Source: Protopterus annectens
Taxonomy: Eukaryota; Chordata; Ceratodontiformes; Protopteridae
Direction of reading: 5' to 3'
Assembly (NCBI RefSeq): GCF_019279795.1
Contig: NC_056745.1
Coordinates: forward strand, 505,595,903 to 505,659,902
DNA length: 64,000 nucleotides
Positions 1 to 10,789 of the stretch are shown here, in pieces. A model generated the notes under the pieces. It searched no databases and had not been told where the DNA came from. It worked only from the letters and a program-made list of their open reading frames with translations. The first letter of the stretch is position 1, and each line of letters begins with the position of its first letter. A program made the position numbers and the translations under genes.

Positions 1-41
1 CCCTAGGAGTACCTCAGAGGGGAAGGAGGGTGGGTAATCCT

Positions 42-140
42 GACTGCAGATGCATTCCTCTCGGACATCTACATTTATGGTAGGTACAAAATTGTACTAT
101 GTCCTTCAAGGATGCATCTGCAGTCTTTACAAATGGGTAG
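42..140. repeat. DIRS-A internal complementary region
   Basis: Bases 42-98 are the reverse complement expected for the missing left end. Bases 99-140 are the reverse complement of the right end at 5157-5198, differing only by a small indel and a few substitutions. The junction lies at about base 98/99. In DIRS elements such a region is thought to template completion of the termini during circle formation. Both halves carry CTGCAGATGCAT-type sequence, so the region is itself an imperfect palindrome. Confidence 0.85.
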
Positions 141-181
141 AATACCATAGCTAAACTAGGGGAGGAGGAAATGAGAAGAGA

Positions 182-1200
182 TTATGGTGTAGTTAGGATC
201 CCTTGCAAAACAGCAGTGGCAAAACCAGCACGGGATCTAGAGTATAGAGGTAAGTTATAATGCTTGGCAAATGTATGCACAGAGGTCCAAGTAGCAGCCT
301 CTATAATGTCCTTGGTAGCCACTCCTCGTAAGAAAGCTGTGGTAGTGGCTGTAGCCCTTGTGGAGTGAGGCCTGATGTTCTCTGGAGTTTTCTTTCCATG
401 GTAGGAGTAACAAAATCTAATGCAATTTCCTATCCATTTGGAGATTGTCTGTTTAGAAATTGGTTTTCCTTCCTTTCCTGTTGCATATGCTACCAGAAGC
501 TGGTCAGTTTTTCTATTGTTTTTCGTCCTGTCCAGGTAGTAGCGTAATTGTCTGTGTACATCCAAGGTATGTAAAAGCCTTTCTCCCCTGTTCTGTGGGT
601 TGGGGAAGAATGTAGGAAGGTGGATAGCCTGATTTAAAGAGACTCTGGATACCACCTTAGGTGGACACTCTATCTTGATGGAAGATCAGGAAGGGTTGCA
701 CTGCCATTAATGCCTGTAGTTCAGAGACGCTTCTTGCTGAAGTTATTGCCAGCAGGAAAGCAGTCTTCCAGGATAAGTATTGTAATTCTGCTGTTGCTGC
801 TGGTTCGAAAGGAGGAAGAGTCAGTTTTTCTAGCACAAAGTTCAAGTCCCATGCTGGCAATGGAGGTTTCCTGGGAGGTTTTACATTTTTAATTCCTCTC
901 AGAAACTGTCTGAGCAGAGGATGCGAGAAGACAGGAGGATCCAAGCTGTATTCTGCTGAAATAGCTGATGCATGTATCTTGATGGAAGAATAGGACAGGC
1001 CTGTATGGAAGAGCTCTGCCAAGTACTCCAGGATGTTGGCTATGTTCACCAGTGTCACATCTTGCCCCTTTGCAGTACTCCAGATGAGATATCTTTTCCA
1101 TTTTGCTGCATAATTCTTTCTTGTTGAAGGTCTACGAGCCTCCAGGATTATGTCTTTAACCCTTTGGGATAAAATTGGGTTAATTGCTGTTATGTAATGT
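182..1200 (-). pseudogene. DIRS-A tyrosine recombinase, broken
   Basis: This is the integrase of the element, a phage-lambda-family tyrosine recombinase that would insert a circular DNA intermediate. The N-terminal core-binding part begins near 1190 (ARRPSTRKNY). The catalytic part includes LSWKTAFLLAITSAR near 730-780, the HxxR box as HSTR near 340-350, and the terminal HTFAKHY with the presumed nucleophile tyrosine near 260-275. The box I arginine, present in DIRS-B and DIRS-C as SARRVSEL, reads SARSVSEL here (AGC codon near 713-730). About 20 bases are also missing near 656, shifting the frame between the two halves. In this copy the recombinase frame runs on from the RNase H tail because of indels. 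Not functional. Confidence 0.88.
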
Positions 1201-1289
1201 TCCAGGCAGTTAGCTGCAGAGTTTTTAGGTTTGGATGCAGAATGTTGTAGTTGTTCTGTGTTAGCAGTAATGGGATCAGGGCAGTGTCC

Positions 1290-3171
1290 ATATTTGTTCC
1301 CGGACATGCTCCTCAGCAGTGGATACCAATGTTGTCTTGGCCAGTCTGGGGCTATCAGAATGATCCTCGGACGTTCCTCTTTGATCTTCAGAAGCACCTT
1401 GTGCATCAAAGGAAGTGGTGGGAATGCGTATGCTGTCAGGCTTTTCCAACTGAAAGATAGGGAGTCCACCTTCCAAGCAAGTGGGTGGTAAGTCCTTGTG
1501 CAGAATTTCTTCAACTGGTGATTGAATGGGGATGCAAACAATTCTATTTGTGGTAATCCCCATTCTCTTGTGATGGTTTTGAAGATGTCCGGATGCAGCA
1601 TCCATTCGTGGGCATCTGTTGTAGTTCTGCTTAATATGTCTGCTAGAATGTTTTCCTTCCTGGTACATAAATTGCCTGTAACTGAATGTTGTAGCTCAGA
1701 GCCACATCCCATAGGTCCAGTGCCAGCCGGCATAGAGGGTATGAGTGTGTGCCTCCCTGTTTGTTGATGTACCACATAACTGTGGTGTTGTCTGTCCTTA
1801 TCAACTGGCCTTCTTGGAGAAAAGGTCTGAATGCCTGGATTGCCAATTTTACTGCCATCATTTCTTTTAGATTTATGTGCAGATGCAGCTGGTCTTGAGT
1901 CCATAGGCCCTGAATGCACTTGCCCAGCATGTGTGCCCCCCAACCGAGGTCTGAGGCATCTGTCGTGATGGTTTGTCTTGGTTGACTTTTGCAGAAGGGC
2001 AATCCTGTGTTTGATTGGCAGGCCTGAGCCCACCATAGGAACTCTTGCTTCAGGCATGGGATCATTGGAATTTTAGTTTCTAGGCTGTGCTTGTGCTGGG
2101 ACCACAAATTCTTTAGGTACCACTGTAGCTTTCTCATATGCAGCCTGGCATGAGGGACCAGTATTATGCAGGATGTCATGAAGCCTAGAGCTTGTAGCAC
2201 TTTTCTTGCAGTTAGATGGTTCTGCTTTGTTAATGCCAAGAAGTAGAGAGGAAGTTTCTCTTTCTTTTCTGCAGTTAGAAATGCCATTTGTTTTGATGCG
2301 TCCAGTTCTGCACCCAGAAAGGTTATTCTTTGGGATGGAATCAGCCTTGACTTTTTTGTATTGACTGTATATCCCAGGGCTTGCAGCAGGTAGATGACTC
2401 TTTGTAAGTCTTCTGTTTGTTTTTGTTGTCCGCTTGTATCAGGCAGTCGTCCAGGTAGGGATAGATTTGAATCCCCTGAAGTCTGCAATGAGCGATTACT
2501 GATGCCAGGCATTTCGTGAACACTCTGGGCGCAGTAGATAAGCCAAAGGGCAATGCTGAGAATTGATAATGCTCTGATCCTGCAAGAAATCTGAGGTATC
2601 TTCTGCAAATTGGTCTTATGGGGACGTGCAGGTATGCCTCCTTGAGATCTAGAGTTACCAGCCAAGACTCCTTGCCCAGCATGGGAAGGAGCTGCTGTAG
2701 GGTCAGCATTTTGAATTTTGGAACAATGAGGAATGTGTTTAAAGCGGACAGGTCTAGAATAGGCCTCCATTTGTTTTCTTTTCTTGGTACCAGGAAGAGT
2801 CTGGAGTAAAATCCCTTTCCTTGCTCCATAGATGGTACCTTTTCCACAGCTCTCATTCTTAATAATTGAGATATTTGTTTTAGAGCTTCTGTCCTTTGAG
2901 TAGGTGGTAGGTTTGGCATTCCTCTCTTTCCTGGTAGAGTATGGAAATGGAACCTGTAACCTTGGTCTATAGTTTGCAAAATCCATTTTTCTCTTGTAAT
3001 GCAGTGCCAGTTTCTTGAAAATAAGGTTAGCTTTCCGCCTAAGGGTGCTTCTAGTTGCTCCCTGGTAGGCGGTGCCACCGCCCAGTCACTGTGATTGAGT
3101 TGTTGCAGTGGTGGTGGCTGTATCCGTGCCTCGTTGGTTGTTACCCTGCCACTGGCGACCCCTGTAGGCAC
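1290..3171 (-). pseudogene. DIRS-A reverse transcriptase and RNase H, frameshifted
   Basis: The RT domain (3171 to about 2410) has GFYSRLFLVPRK, WRPILDLSALN, LDLKEAYLHVPI, LPFGLSTAPRVF and the catalytic YLDD box near 2450. A frameshift near 2400 moves the remainder to another frame, where the thumb (KKSRLIPSQRITFLGAEL) and RNase H follow with TTDASDLGWG, an acidic NLKEMMAV helix and IRTDNTTVMWYINKQGG. A second shift near 1650 precedes the DIRS-specific tail (LADILSR, ELFASPFN, YAFPPLPL, LIAPDWPRQHWYP). Compared with DIRS-C, all domains are present but spread over three frames. Confidence 0.88.
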
Positions 3172-4878
3172 CCCTGGATTGGTTTCTGCCTCTAGAGCGC
3201 CTGTTCCTGCCTCTTTGTGCCTTAGAGGAGTCCGGAAAGGACCAATTCTTGGAGGGCCAGTTCCTGCTAAACCTTGGAGGTTGAACTTGTAAGAAATCTT
3301 TCACTGTTTGCACAGATTTTGCTTTCTCTTCCATCTTTTTAGTACCTGCTGTGCAGGGGAACCAAATAAATTGACCTTGTCCATAGGTGCATCCAAAAGC
3401 TTAGATTTGACATGGTCTGGTAATGCCTGTTCTTTCAACCATGCATGCCTCCTGATAACTGTGCCAGTCATGGCTGATCTAAAGGAAGCCTCCAGTGCAT
3501 CATAGCCACATTTTAAAGAATGGTTACTAACCTGCTGTATGTTATGTACCATTTCTTGAACATACTTTTATCTAAAGATTCTTCAGAGGACAGCTTTTTA
3601 GTCAACTGGTCAAGCATAAACTCTTGATATTGAATCATATGAAATTGGCAGTTCAAAGCTCTAGCTGACAAAGTAGCAGAGGTGTAAACTTTTACCCCAT
3701 CTCTCTAAGGACCTGGATTCCCTTTCAGAGGGAGGGTTTTAGAAGAAGTAGCTGCTACAGCTTTAAGACCCTGGGAGATAGTCTCTGGATCTAGCCTTAT
3801 ATAAGTGGTGATGAGTGTCCGGGACCCTGTAGTACCTATCGGGCTTAGCAGGAGCCGGAGGTAAAGAATCAGGAGCAGTGCAAGCATCATTAAATGCATC
3901 ATCAACAACAGAAAGAACTGGAGGTATAGCTAAAGGCCTATGCTGTGGCAAATGTAGAAAGGTCCTAAGCCTTTTTCTAGAGTCTGAGAAATCTTGGCCC
4001 TGCCACTGAAATTGTTCCCTCATAGCATGCAAGGTTTCCCCAAAGGAAAATTCCTCAGGAGGAGAGGCTGAAGGGATGGACTCCTCAGCATCAGAGTCTT
4101 CGTAAGGAGAATAAGAAGCCTCAGGAGGGTCTGTAGGTTCTGAGTCATCAGAGGAATCATCTGTGGATACTGGCTCAGGGGGCTCTGCTCTAGGCCTCTT
4201 TTCTGGAGGAGGGAGAGGCCCTGTCTGGATGAGGCTGGGCTCCACGAATTAAAGAGATGAGATCCTCAGCCAAAGAAAGCATATGGGAGCTGGTGCTGGG
4301 CCTGTGAGAGGGGGCTTGGCAGGCACAGGTTTTGATGCTTTGGCTGCTTTAGCCCTGGCAAAGGCCTTAATAGACATAGCTGGAGGAGGCCTAGCAGCTC
4401 CACGTGCAGGGGTTGAAATATCCAGGGGAATGGTGTCTGATAAATCCTGTGAAACCGCAACAGAAGGTTGGATTTCAGAAGCCGTTTCTACCAGGTTAGA
4501 AGAGGCCTCGGTAGAAGGCATGTTATCGGCTGAAGAAAGAACCGCTTGCTCGGTTTCGGCCGAAACCGAGACACTCGTGGTTTGCTTAACCGCGGTTTCA
4601 GGCGAAACCGCGGACCGCGAGTGTCGGTCCTTTTCTTTGCGTTTTTTGGTTATTTGCGTAGTCGGAGGATCCGACGGCATAATGTAGGCAAAATCGGAGC
4701 CGAAAATCTGTTCAGCAAAGTCCGACCGACGTCTAAGCGTCCGTCGGTTAAAAGAAGCACAGGCTAGACAAGCTGCTACGTCGTGGTCTGGGCCTAAACA
4801 ATGTATGCAATAGGAATGGAAATCTTTATGAGGTATTTGTTTCCCACAAGATAAACAGTTATTAACTTTCCCTGACAT
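3086..4878 (-). pseudogene. DIRS-A gag, broken
   Basis: The start is set at the ATG at 4878 (MSGKVNNCLSCGKQIPH) because it aligns with the start of the intact DIRS-C gag at 41898. The first 50 residues hold a Cys/His cluster (CLSCGK, a DFH histidine, CIHCLGPDH, CLACASFN), a likely zinc-binding module. Frameshifts occur near 4249 and between 3763 and 3552. The middle and C-terminal parts match DIRS-C (PPPEKRPRAEPP; HAWLKEQALPDHVKSK; TVKDFLQVQPPRFSRNWP) and end in an Arg/Gly-rich stretch near 3130-3240, probably nucleic-acid binding. Gag proteins of DIRS elements are poorly characterised, so the function is by analogy. Confidence 0.8.
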
Positions 4879-5198
4879 CGGCTGAGGCAAGAAAGTCCCC
4901 AACGGGGTACTTAGCTTTATAGAAGTCTTCGAAGTAGTATTCGGTAGTAGTAATCTCTGGATCTGACCGACCGGCACTTGCGAACAGCTTCTGCTTCGGG
5001 CGCCACGTGGCAAGAAAGACAGAGGAAAATGGCGTCGGCTGATGCCTTTATACCCGAATAACTGCCGCAATGACGTCGGGTGAAGTGCGACACCAGCCGA
5101 AGCCAGACCCAGACTTTGGAATCCGGCCGACCGAAGGGCTGCCTGACGACAGGACAACCCATTTGTAAAAAGACTGCAGATGCATCCTTGAAGGACAT

Positions 5199-6020
5199 CC
5201 AGGATATAGCTGCAGAGGAAAGGTTGAGCTGGGAGAGTTTAGAGAGGAGGATGGGGTGGGAAACTGTGTCAAAGGCTTTGGACAGGTCTAGGAATAGGCA
5301 GGAGATTAGTTTATGGTTATCTCTGGCCAGGGAGAAAGTACTGGAGAAAGAGATGAGAGCAGTGGAAGTCCTGTGATGTGGCCAAAAGCTATGGTGGGGA
5401 GGGGTGCGCAGGTTGTTCTTGAATGAGATGGGGCAAAATTTGTGTGTGTACACAGTGTTGGAGCATTTTGGAGAGGGGAGAAAGTATGGCAACTGGTTGA
5501 AAGTTTAAAAGTTCAGTGGAATTACCACCTTTGTTTATGGGTATGGTATAGAATTTTTTCCATAGGGTAGGAACAGTTGATTCGGCGATATAGCGATTAA
5601 TTAGGATGGAGACAGGTATGCTATTGATGTAGCAGCAGTTTTTAGGAAGAGTGCTGGCAGTTTGTCAGTTGATGGGGAGCAAGGTTTAAGTTTTAGGAGG
5701 AGTTTTTTTAATGTAGCTTGGGGGAATGGGCTTTAGAGAAAATGGGGAAGATTCTCGATGGGGGATTGTGGGTGGTGGGGAGTGCAGTTGGTCAGAGGAC
5801 TGCATAAGTTTCCTTATGGTGTCAATGAAGTAAGAATTGAAGATGGATGCAGTTTCAAGGGGTGTGTTGTTGGGGCAGGGGTTGGGAGTTGAAGGACTAC
5901 CTGGGTCGAGTATTTTGTTCATGCTGTTCCAGAAATTCTTGGAGTTTTGGAGTGCGTAGTCTTGTGGTTAATTTTTGGAGTTTCTGGAGTGCGTAGTCTT
6001 GTGGTTGAAGTTAAAAATTC
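5199..6020 (-). pseudogene. L2-like LINE reverse transcriptase fragment (LINE-1) cut by DIRS-A
   Basis: Minus-strand translation gives RT pieces: SIFNSYFIDTI near 5830 and STALISFSSTF followed by CLFLDLSKAFDTVSHPILLSKL near 5250-5370. The frame stops at SAAISW, directly at the DIRS-A terminus, so the rest of the LINE lies left of the window. Several frameshifts are present. A 31-34 bp segment is tandemly repeated at 5937-6005 (TGGAGTGCGTAGTCTTGTGG twice). The upstream boundary near 6020 is approximate. The clade call rests on the LFLDLSKAFDTV RT motif and similarity to LINE-6. Confidence 0.75.
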
Positions 6021-6039
6021 TTTTTATTATTGATGTGCT

Positions 6040-7715
6040 TTTTAGTGAGATTTCAGATTTCTCTACATCTTATAAGATTTCCTTGGATATGGATATCTAA
6101 AATCCTTGAGAAATGTGTACACACACAATTACTCAAATACCTCATCGATAATGATCTTCCGTCTCCCACTCAGAACAGCTTCCGTCCAGAGCACAGCACA
6201 GTCACAGCCTCTCTCTCATTCACCGATACTGTCAACAAAGCTTTAGATACAGGTCACCCCACATCAGTAATCCTATTGGATCTCTCTAAGGCTTTTGGCA
6301 CAGCATCACATACTAAACTTCTGATTCAAATAACAAAACTTGGTTGCTCTCCAAAATCCCTCACCTGGTTTACACTATACCTAAACAATAGGGAACAATC
6401 TGTAAAGGGGCATAATGTCCAATCTGATTATCTGTCAAACAAAATAGGAGTCCCACAGGGTTCCATTCTGGGACCATTACTTTTCAATATCTTTATTAAC
6501 GACCTCCAAAAAGCCTCACAACTAAGTAAAATTATCCAATACGCTGATGATTCGACAATCTCTACTTCAAACAATTTCTCTGACCTCCTAACAGTTACTC
6601 AAAATGCATTTACAGAGACTGAATCATGGCTAAACAATTCACGACTGCTACTAAATGCCAAGAAAACAAATCTTCTATTATTCTCTTCAAGACCACCAGA
6701 TAAAGACTTCAAAATCTTTTCTAAAGACAGAACTGAAATAGAAATAGTAAACTCTGCCAAACTTGCCTTTGAAACACACATTCTTAACGCAATAAAGAAA
6801 ACACTTTAAACTAGGAAAACTATTGTCACAAACTCTACATGGACAAACCCATCAAAACAAGTACCTTGCTCATCCCCTCCCTACTTTATGGTAGTGCTAG
6901 TTTTACTAACCTTCACTCATCCCTCAGCAATAAAATTCAGTCTTGCTACTATAAAATAGCTAAATTCACCTCAGGAAAGCCTAATCGCTCACCACTGCCA
7001 AGCAATCTCTGAACTAAACTGGTTGGATTTCCCTATCTCTGTTATACCAAACTAATGCTAGCCCATAAACTAATTTATAAACCAAATACCTGCCCAGCAC
7101 TCTCATCAATACTACAAACTTATATTCCTACATCTACCCTAAGATCCTCCAACAAATTGCTATTAAGTGTAACCAAGCCTAATAAAAGAGCTGGACTATG
7201 CTTGTTCTCCCATAACATTGCTAAACAGTGGAACTCCTTACCCTCCCATATTACCCAAATAGACTGTATAAAGACATATAAAGTGGCATTAAAAACATAT
7301 TTCCTAAATAACCTCAAATGCCACTGCAAAACAAACAAGCCACCATAAAACCTGCACTACTTAATAATAACCTATATCCATAGTTCGAAATGACTATTAC
7401 CTTGACAGCAATGCAGCTGAATTATCACTACTTCTGTTCTATAAGAACTGCCATGTTTTTTTTTAATGGTGGCATAGCATTAAAAACAAAACTTGTGTAT
7501 TGTATTATACCAGCAATTGTAAGTTTTTGTAAGTTTGGTACATATTGTTAAGTTTTATACTTTTGTGTAGTCTACATTTATAATTTTTGTTAAGTTTGTG
7601 CATTCTACATTTATAAAACCTTCTGCAGGTATATCCTTAGCCTTGACCAGTACTCTACCCTCACCTAAGATGATGCCACATTATAAACAAAAAATGACTT
7701 GACTTCAACAACTGT
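6040..7715 (+). pseudogene. L2-like LINE (LINE-2), 5'-truncated RT plus 3' UTR
   Basis: The frame from about 6080 to 6770 carries the RT palm: ISKILEKCVHTQLLKYL, NSFRPEHSTVTASLSF, ILLDLSKAFGTASH, IGVPQGSILGPLLFNIFINDL and the catalytic QYADDST near 6537. The thumb (LLLNAKKTNLLLF) follows, then frameshifts between 6775 and 7055, then the C-terminal AKQWNSLPSHI block to about 7348. An A/T-rich 3' UTR runs to about 7715. No endonuclease remains. It lies head to head with LINE-1. Its 3' UTR lacks the CCCCGGGCCTC tail of LINE-4 and LINE-6, so it belongs to another subfamily. Confidence 0.8.
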
Positions 7716-7929
7716 CTTAGTTTCATGGGTCATTCTAAGGGGCTCCAGTTCCTGTCAGCCTGGGATGACATGGTTGACAGACCACTCTGCTTTGCCAGAG
7801 ATAGTCCTCACCTGTCAGCTCTAGGCTTTCTGTTACTGGCTACGATACTTGCCTCCCCCATAATGTCTTTTTTAGGCAAGGTCTCAAGAACATAATTTCT
7901 AAAATGAAAATATCACTCACAAATAAATT
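7716..7929. other. Unassigned spacer between LINE-2 and DIRS-B
   Basis: No recognisable coding sequence or repeat end. It could be an old part of the CR1 copy that resumes after DIRS-B at 10783, but no endonuclease motif could be read. Confidence 0.4.
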
Positions 7930-8117
7930 AGAAGTTATGTACTCACCATAACGTTCCATCTGAGTAGGTGACTTCATTCGGATGCAACCTGTGGGTATCG
8001 GATCCGACCTCGGATCAGAGCCGGCAATTCAAAAGCTTAGGCTCCGAGCTCCTAGCTCCTCCCTCTTACCCATAACCCCTTGCCACGCCCTGACTGACCT
8101 CAGATTGAGTTTGCCTC
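7930..8117. repeat. DIRS-B left inverted terminal repeat
   Basis: From about 7962 to 8117 it is nearly the exact reverse complement of 10627-10771. The outer 30 or so bases differ between the two ends, as in other DIRS elements, and each is copied separately in the internal complementary region. The repeat is rich in GGATCCGA and GGAGCT words. Confidence 0.9.
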
Positions 8118-8195
8118 AAATACTGACCACAGTATACTAAAAAAAGCATAATTACTCGCTCTATAAAGGTCAGGGGGATGGAGGATAGTTACATC

Positions 8196-8287
8196 GAATG
8201 AAGTCACCTACTTAGATGGAACGTTATGGTGAGTACATAACTTCTAAATCTGAAGTAGGAAGACTTCATTCGTCTGCAACCTGTGGG
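8196..8287. repeat. DIRS-B internal complementary region
   Basis: Bases 8196-8245 are the complement of the left end, with one mismatch in TACTTAGATGG against TACTCAGATGG. Bases 8246-8287 are the complement of the right end at 10741-10782. The joint, with the motif CTTCTAAATC, gives the sequence expected at the junction of a circular intermediate. Confidence 0.9.
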
Positions 8288-8322
8288 ACAGAGTCCCTAG
8301 CTACCTGAATCTTGGGCGGCCA

Positions 8323-9306
8323 TCATGGAAGGATGTTCCGGAGCACCGCTGAGCCAAAGGATGCTCTTCCTCTAGAAACAACATCCACCTTGTAATGAGA
8401 AATAAAAGTATGAGGCGAGGCCCAAGTAGCTGCAGCAGATATCATCCAACGAAACACGGGACTTAAAGGCGGCTGACGAGAAACTGCCCTAGTAGAATGA
8501 GCCGTAACCCTCTTAGGAGCAGGTCTGCCTGAAGTGTCATATGCCTGCAATATGCAATTAGCAATCCATTTAGACAGAGTGACTTTAGACACTGCTTTAC
8601 CCAGAGCAAATTTAGCAAAGGAAACGAACAGCTGATCTGATTTCCTGTGGCCAGCTGTCCTGTTAATATAAAACGTAATTGTCTATGAACATCCAATGAA
8701 TGCAATTTGTATTCCCCTTTGTTTGAATATTTGGGAAAAAACAGGCAAATTGATTGACTGGTTAATATTGGATTCAGAAGAGACCTTTGGAAGAAAAGAT
8801 GGATTGGTCCTGAGGCACACCCTATCAGGGAAGAAAGAAAGGTAAGGCGGTTTGACACAAAGAGCCTGAAGCTCAGACACCCTTCTGGCTGAAGTGATAG
8901 CTACCAGAAAGACAGTCTTCCAGGAAAGGAATTTTAAATCAGCAGAAGCTGCAGGCTCGAAGGGAGGAGCAGTAAGGGCCTGCAGGACTAAAGACAAATC
9001 CCAAGGCGGTACAACCTCCTTGACTGGAGGCCTTAATAAAAAAACTCCCTTGAGAAAAGATTTGCATAATTTCGCTGTCATAAGGGGAGCTGTGTCCTGT
9101 CCAATGTGATAGTGCGATATAGCCGCCAATTGTACTTTAATCGTGGATGAACTGGCCCCTTGATGAAAGAGGTCTGTTAGAAAGTCTAGCACCGCAGAGA
9201 TAGGTGCTGAAAAAGGATCCACCATTCTCTGCCCTGCCCATATAGAGAACCTCTTCCATTTACTCCGATAAACCTGTCTGGTAGAAGGTTTATGGGCAGC
9301 CACCAA
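8323..9306 (-). pseudogene. DIRS-B tyrosine recombinase, one frameshift
   Basis: The N-terminal half (9306-8683) begins near HKPSTRQVYRSKWKRF and includes AITSARRVSELQAL with the box I arginine intact. The C-terminal half (8592-8323) has TLSKWIANCI, the HxxR box as HSTR near 8490, and HTFISHY with the presumed catalytic tyrosine near 8390. The break lies between about 8690 and 8600, where the HSLDVHRQLRF block is in another frame. All catalytic residues can therefore be seen, and the lesion is a small indel. The protein differs clearly from the DIRS-A and DIRS-C recombinases. Confidence 0.85.
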
Positions 9307-9342
9307 AATTGCTTTGACCGGTGAAGAGATACCGAGTCCTAA

Positions 9343-9720
9343 TTAAGGTTGGAATTGGAGCAGCCAAGCTGTCAACTTCAGGGTCCGCAGGTTGGGAACT
9401 GGCATTCCCAGAGGGTGAGAGATGAGATCCGAAATTGGATCCAGAATCCATGGTGGATTGATTTTGTGAGACCATACGAAGGGGAACCAAGGTTGTCGAG
9501 GCCAGAATGGGGCAATGAGAATCATTCTGCTCCCCAAACTGTAGGCTTTCTGCAGAAACCTCTGCATCAGAGGAAGTGGAGGGTAGGCATAAAGGAGACC
9601 GGGAGGCCAAGCATGCACCAGAGCATCCCTCGGGAACTCCCCTGGTGGGGGAAGTAGAGCGAAGAAATTGTCGCATTTGGCGTTTGAGGGAGAAGCAAAA
9701 AGATCGCAACAGGGTTGCCC
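9343..9720 (-). pseudogene. DIRS-B remnant of the RNase H distal tail
   Basis: The minus-strand frame gives DLFASPSN, then DALVHAWPPG and YAYPPLPLM, then MILIAPFWPRQPWFP. These match the conserved tail found between RNase H and the recombinase in DIRS-A and DIRS-C. No RT YLDD box and no RNase H TTDAS box occur upstream. The tail abuts gag sequence at about 9720-9735, so the deletion point can be placed within about 20 bases. Confidence 0.8.
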
Positions 9721-9734
9721 CCAAACGGCAAAAA

Positions 9735-10428
9735 TCTTCTTCCCGTGGTATGGGTTCCATACCCGTGGTATGGGTCGGAGAAGGAGCTACGGGGGCGAAA
9801 AAAGGGGTCGAAGCCCCTCCCGGTTGGGGGGGGGCTAGGAGCACTCCCATTTGCATTTGGGCCTGGATGAATTTCCTCATCATCCGGTCCATATCAGCTT
9901 CGCTCATCGAAAAAGTCGATCTGGAGGAGGCCACCGAAGCGGACCTAGAGAACCGTCTCGGTGACCTCCTGGAAGGGCTAGCCTCCTCCTCGGGTCCAGG
10001 AGAGAACCGAGGGGAGTGGAGCCGAGGAGGAGGAAAGCTAGAAGGCACAGGGAAGCCGCTTAGATGGAGGAGCCGAGCTGGAAGCTTGGCTCTCCTCTTG
10101 TGGTGCTTCTCCTGTGCCTCTCCTTCTGTCTCTCCTACTAGAATCCTTCCCCTCCGGCATTTTTAAGGAGGTTGAGTCCCAGCCGGAGGGAGAACTGACA
10201 GCAACAAGTTGCTGACTGGAGGGCAGAGGCGAAGCAGTATCTGGGGTAAAAGACCCGCCAGCACTAACCGACCTCCGTTCCTTAAAGCCGGGGTTGAACC
10301 CTGCACAAATGGTACAACCAGAAGACAGGTGTTCAACCCCAAGCATTCTTGACGAGTGTGGCCATCTGCTGGGGACAGCTTATGGCCACACTCGCATTCG
10401 AAAAGACAGCCTTAGGGGCTTCAGACAT
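9735..10428 (-). pseudogene. DIRS-B gag, truncated and frameshifted
   Basis: The start is taken at the ATG at 10428. The Cys/His cluster seen in the other gags recurs across a frameshift: CECGHKLS, GHTR, CLGVEH and CTICAGFN near 10270-10400. A Ser/Arg-rich segment follows (PSRRSPRRFSRSASVASSRS near 9920-9980), then an amphipathic MDRMMRKFIQAQMQMG stretch near 9850-9890. The frame ends where the RNase H tail begins. The C-terminal HAWLK and DFLQVQPP parts of the full gag are absent. Confidence 0.75.
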
Positions 10429-10626
10429 GACACCTAAGGCCTAAACACACACAGACACACACAAAACTACGAAAAACCCGAGAAATTTAACTAAAGAGGG
10501 AGGGAACACTAACTATTTTTTAAACAAAAACTCAGAATTTCAACAATTTTCCTGTCAGAAAAACCACTTATCTGAAAAACCACGCCAGGAGCTCAAGAAT
10601 TCCGTTGCTTCTTGAAAAGCGGCAAA

Positions 10627-10782
10627 CGAAATCTGGGGTCAGTCAGGGCGTGGCAAGGGGTTATGGGTAAGAGGGAGGAGCTAGGAGCTCGGAGCCTAAG
10701 CTTTTGAATTGCCGGCTCGGATCCGAGGTCGGATCCGATACCCACAGGTTGCAGACGAATGAAGTCTTCCTACTTCAGATTT
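10627..10782. repeat. DIRS-B right inverted terminal repeat
   Basis: Reverse complement of the left repeat over about 145 bases with only a few mismatches, such as GGATCCGAGG against GGATCAGAGC. It ends at CAGATTTA, where the TTA shared with the left junction is found. Confidence 0.9.
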
Positions 10783-10789
10783 AAAGGTT

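Larger units (their letters stand above)
1..5198 (-). mobile_element. DIRS-A: DIRS-type tyrosine-recombinase retrotransposon, left tip outside window
   Basis: Read on the minus strand the order is gag (4878-3086), reverse transcriptase plus RNase H (about 3171-1290) and tyrosine recombinase (about 1200-182), the DIRS order. The right terminus is at 5198, where sequence homologous to the internal complementary region stops and an L2-like LINE frame begins. The internal complementary region (42-140) holds the complement of the right end joined to the complement of a left end that must lie just upstream of base 1. The left terminal sequence inferred from it is nearly identical to that of DIRS-C, so the two copies are related subfamilies. 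Frameshifts in every coding region and a changed catalytic arginine in the recombinase make this copy inactive. Confidence 0.9.
7930..10782 (-). mobile_element. DIRS-B: short DIRS element with gag and recombinase but no RT
   Basis: Both inverted termini are present, at 7930-8117 and 10627-10782, and an internal complementary region lies at 8196-8287. The element is about 2.85 kb, roughly half of DIRS-C. Minus-strand coding consists of gag (10428 to about 9735), directly joined to the tail that normally follows RNase H (9720-9343), then the tyrosine recombinase (9306-8323). The whole RT and RNase H core is missing. The termini differ from those of DIRS-A and DIRS-C, so this is a separate family. 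The trinucleotide TTA occurs at both genomic junctions and in the circle joint inferred from the internal region, which fits site-specific crossover by a tyrosine recombinase. Confidence 0.9.

Noticed and set aside
365..547. Plus-strand open frames over DIRS-A (365-547, 710-892, 1231-1491, 2618-2809, 3095-3292, 4283-4687, 5080-5376)
   Set aside because: Antisense shadows of the DIRS and LINE coding frames on the minus strand.
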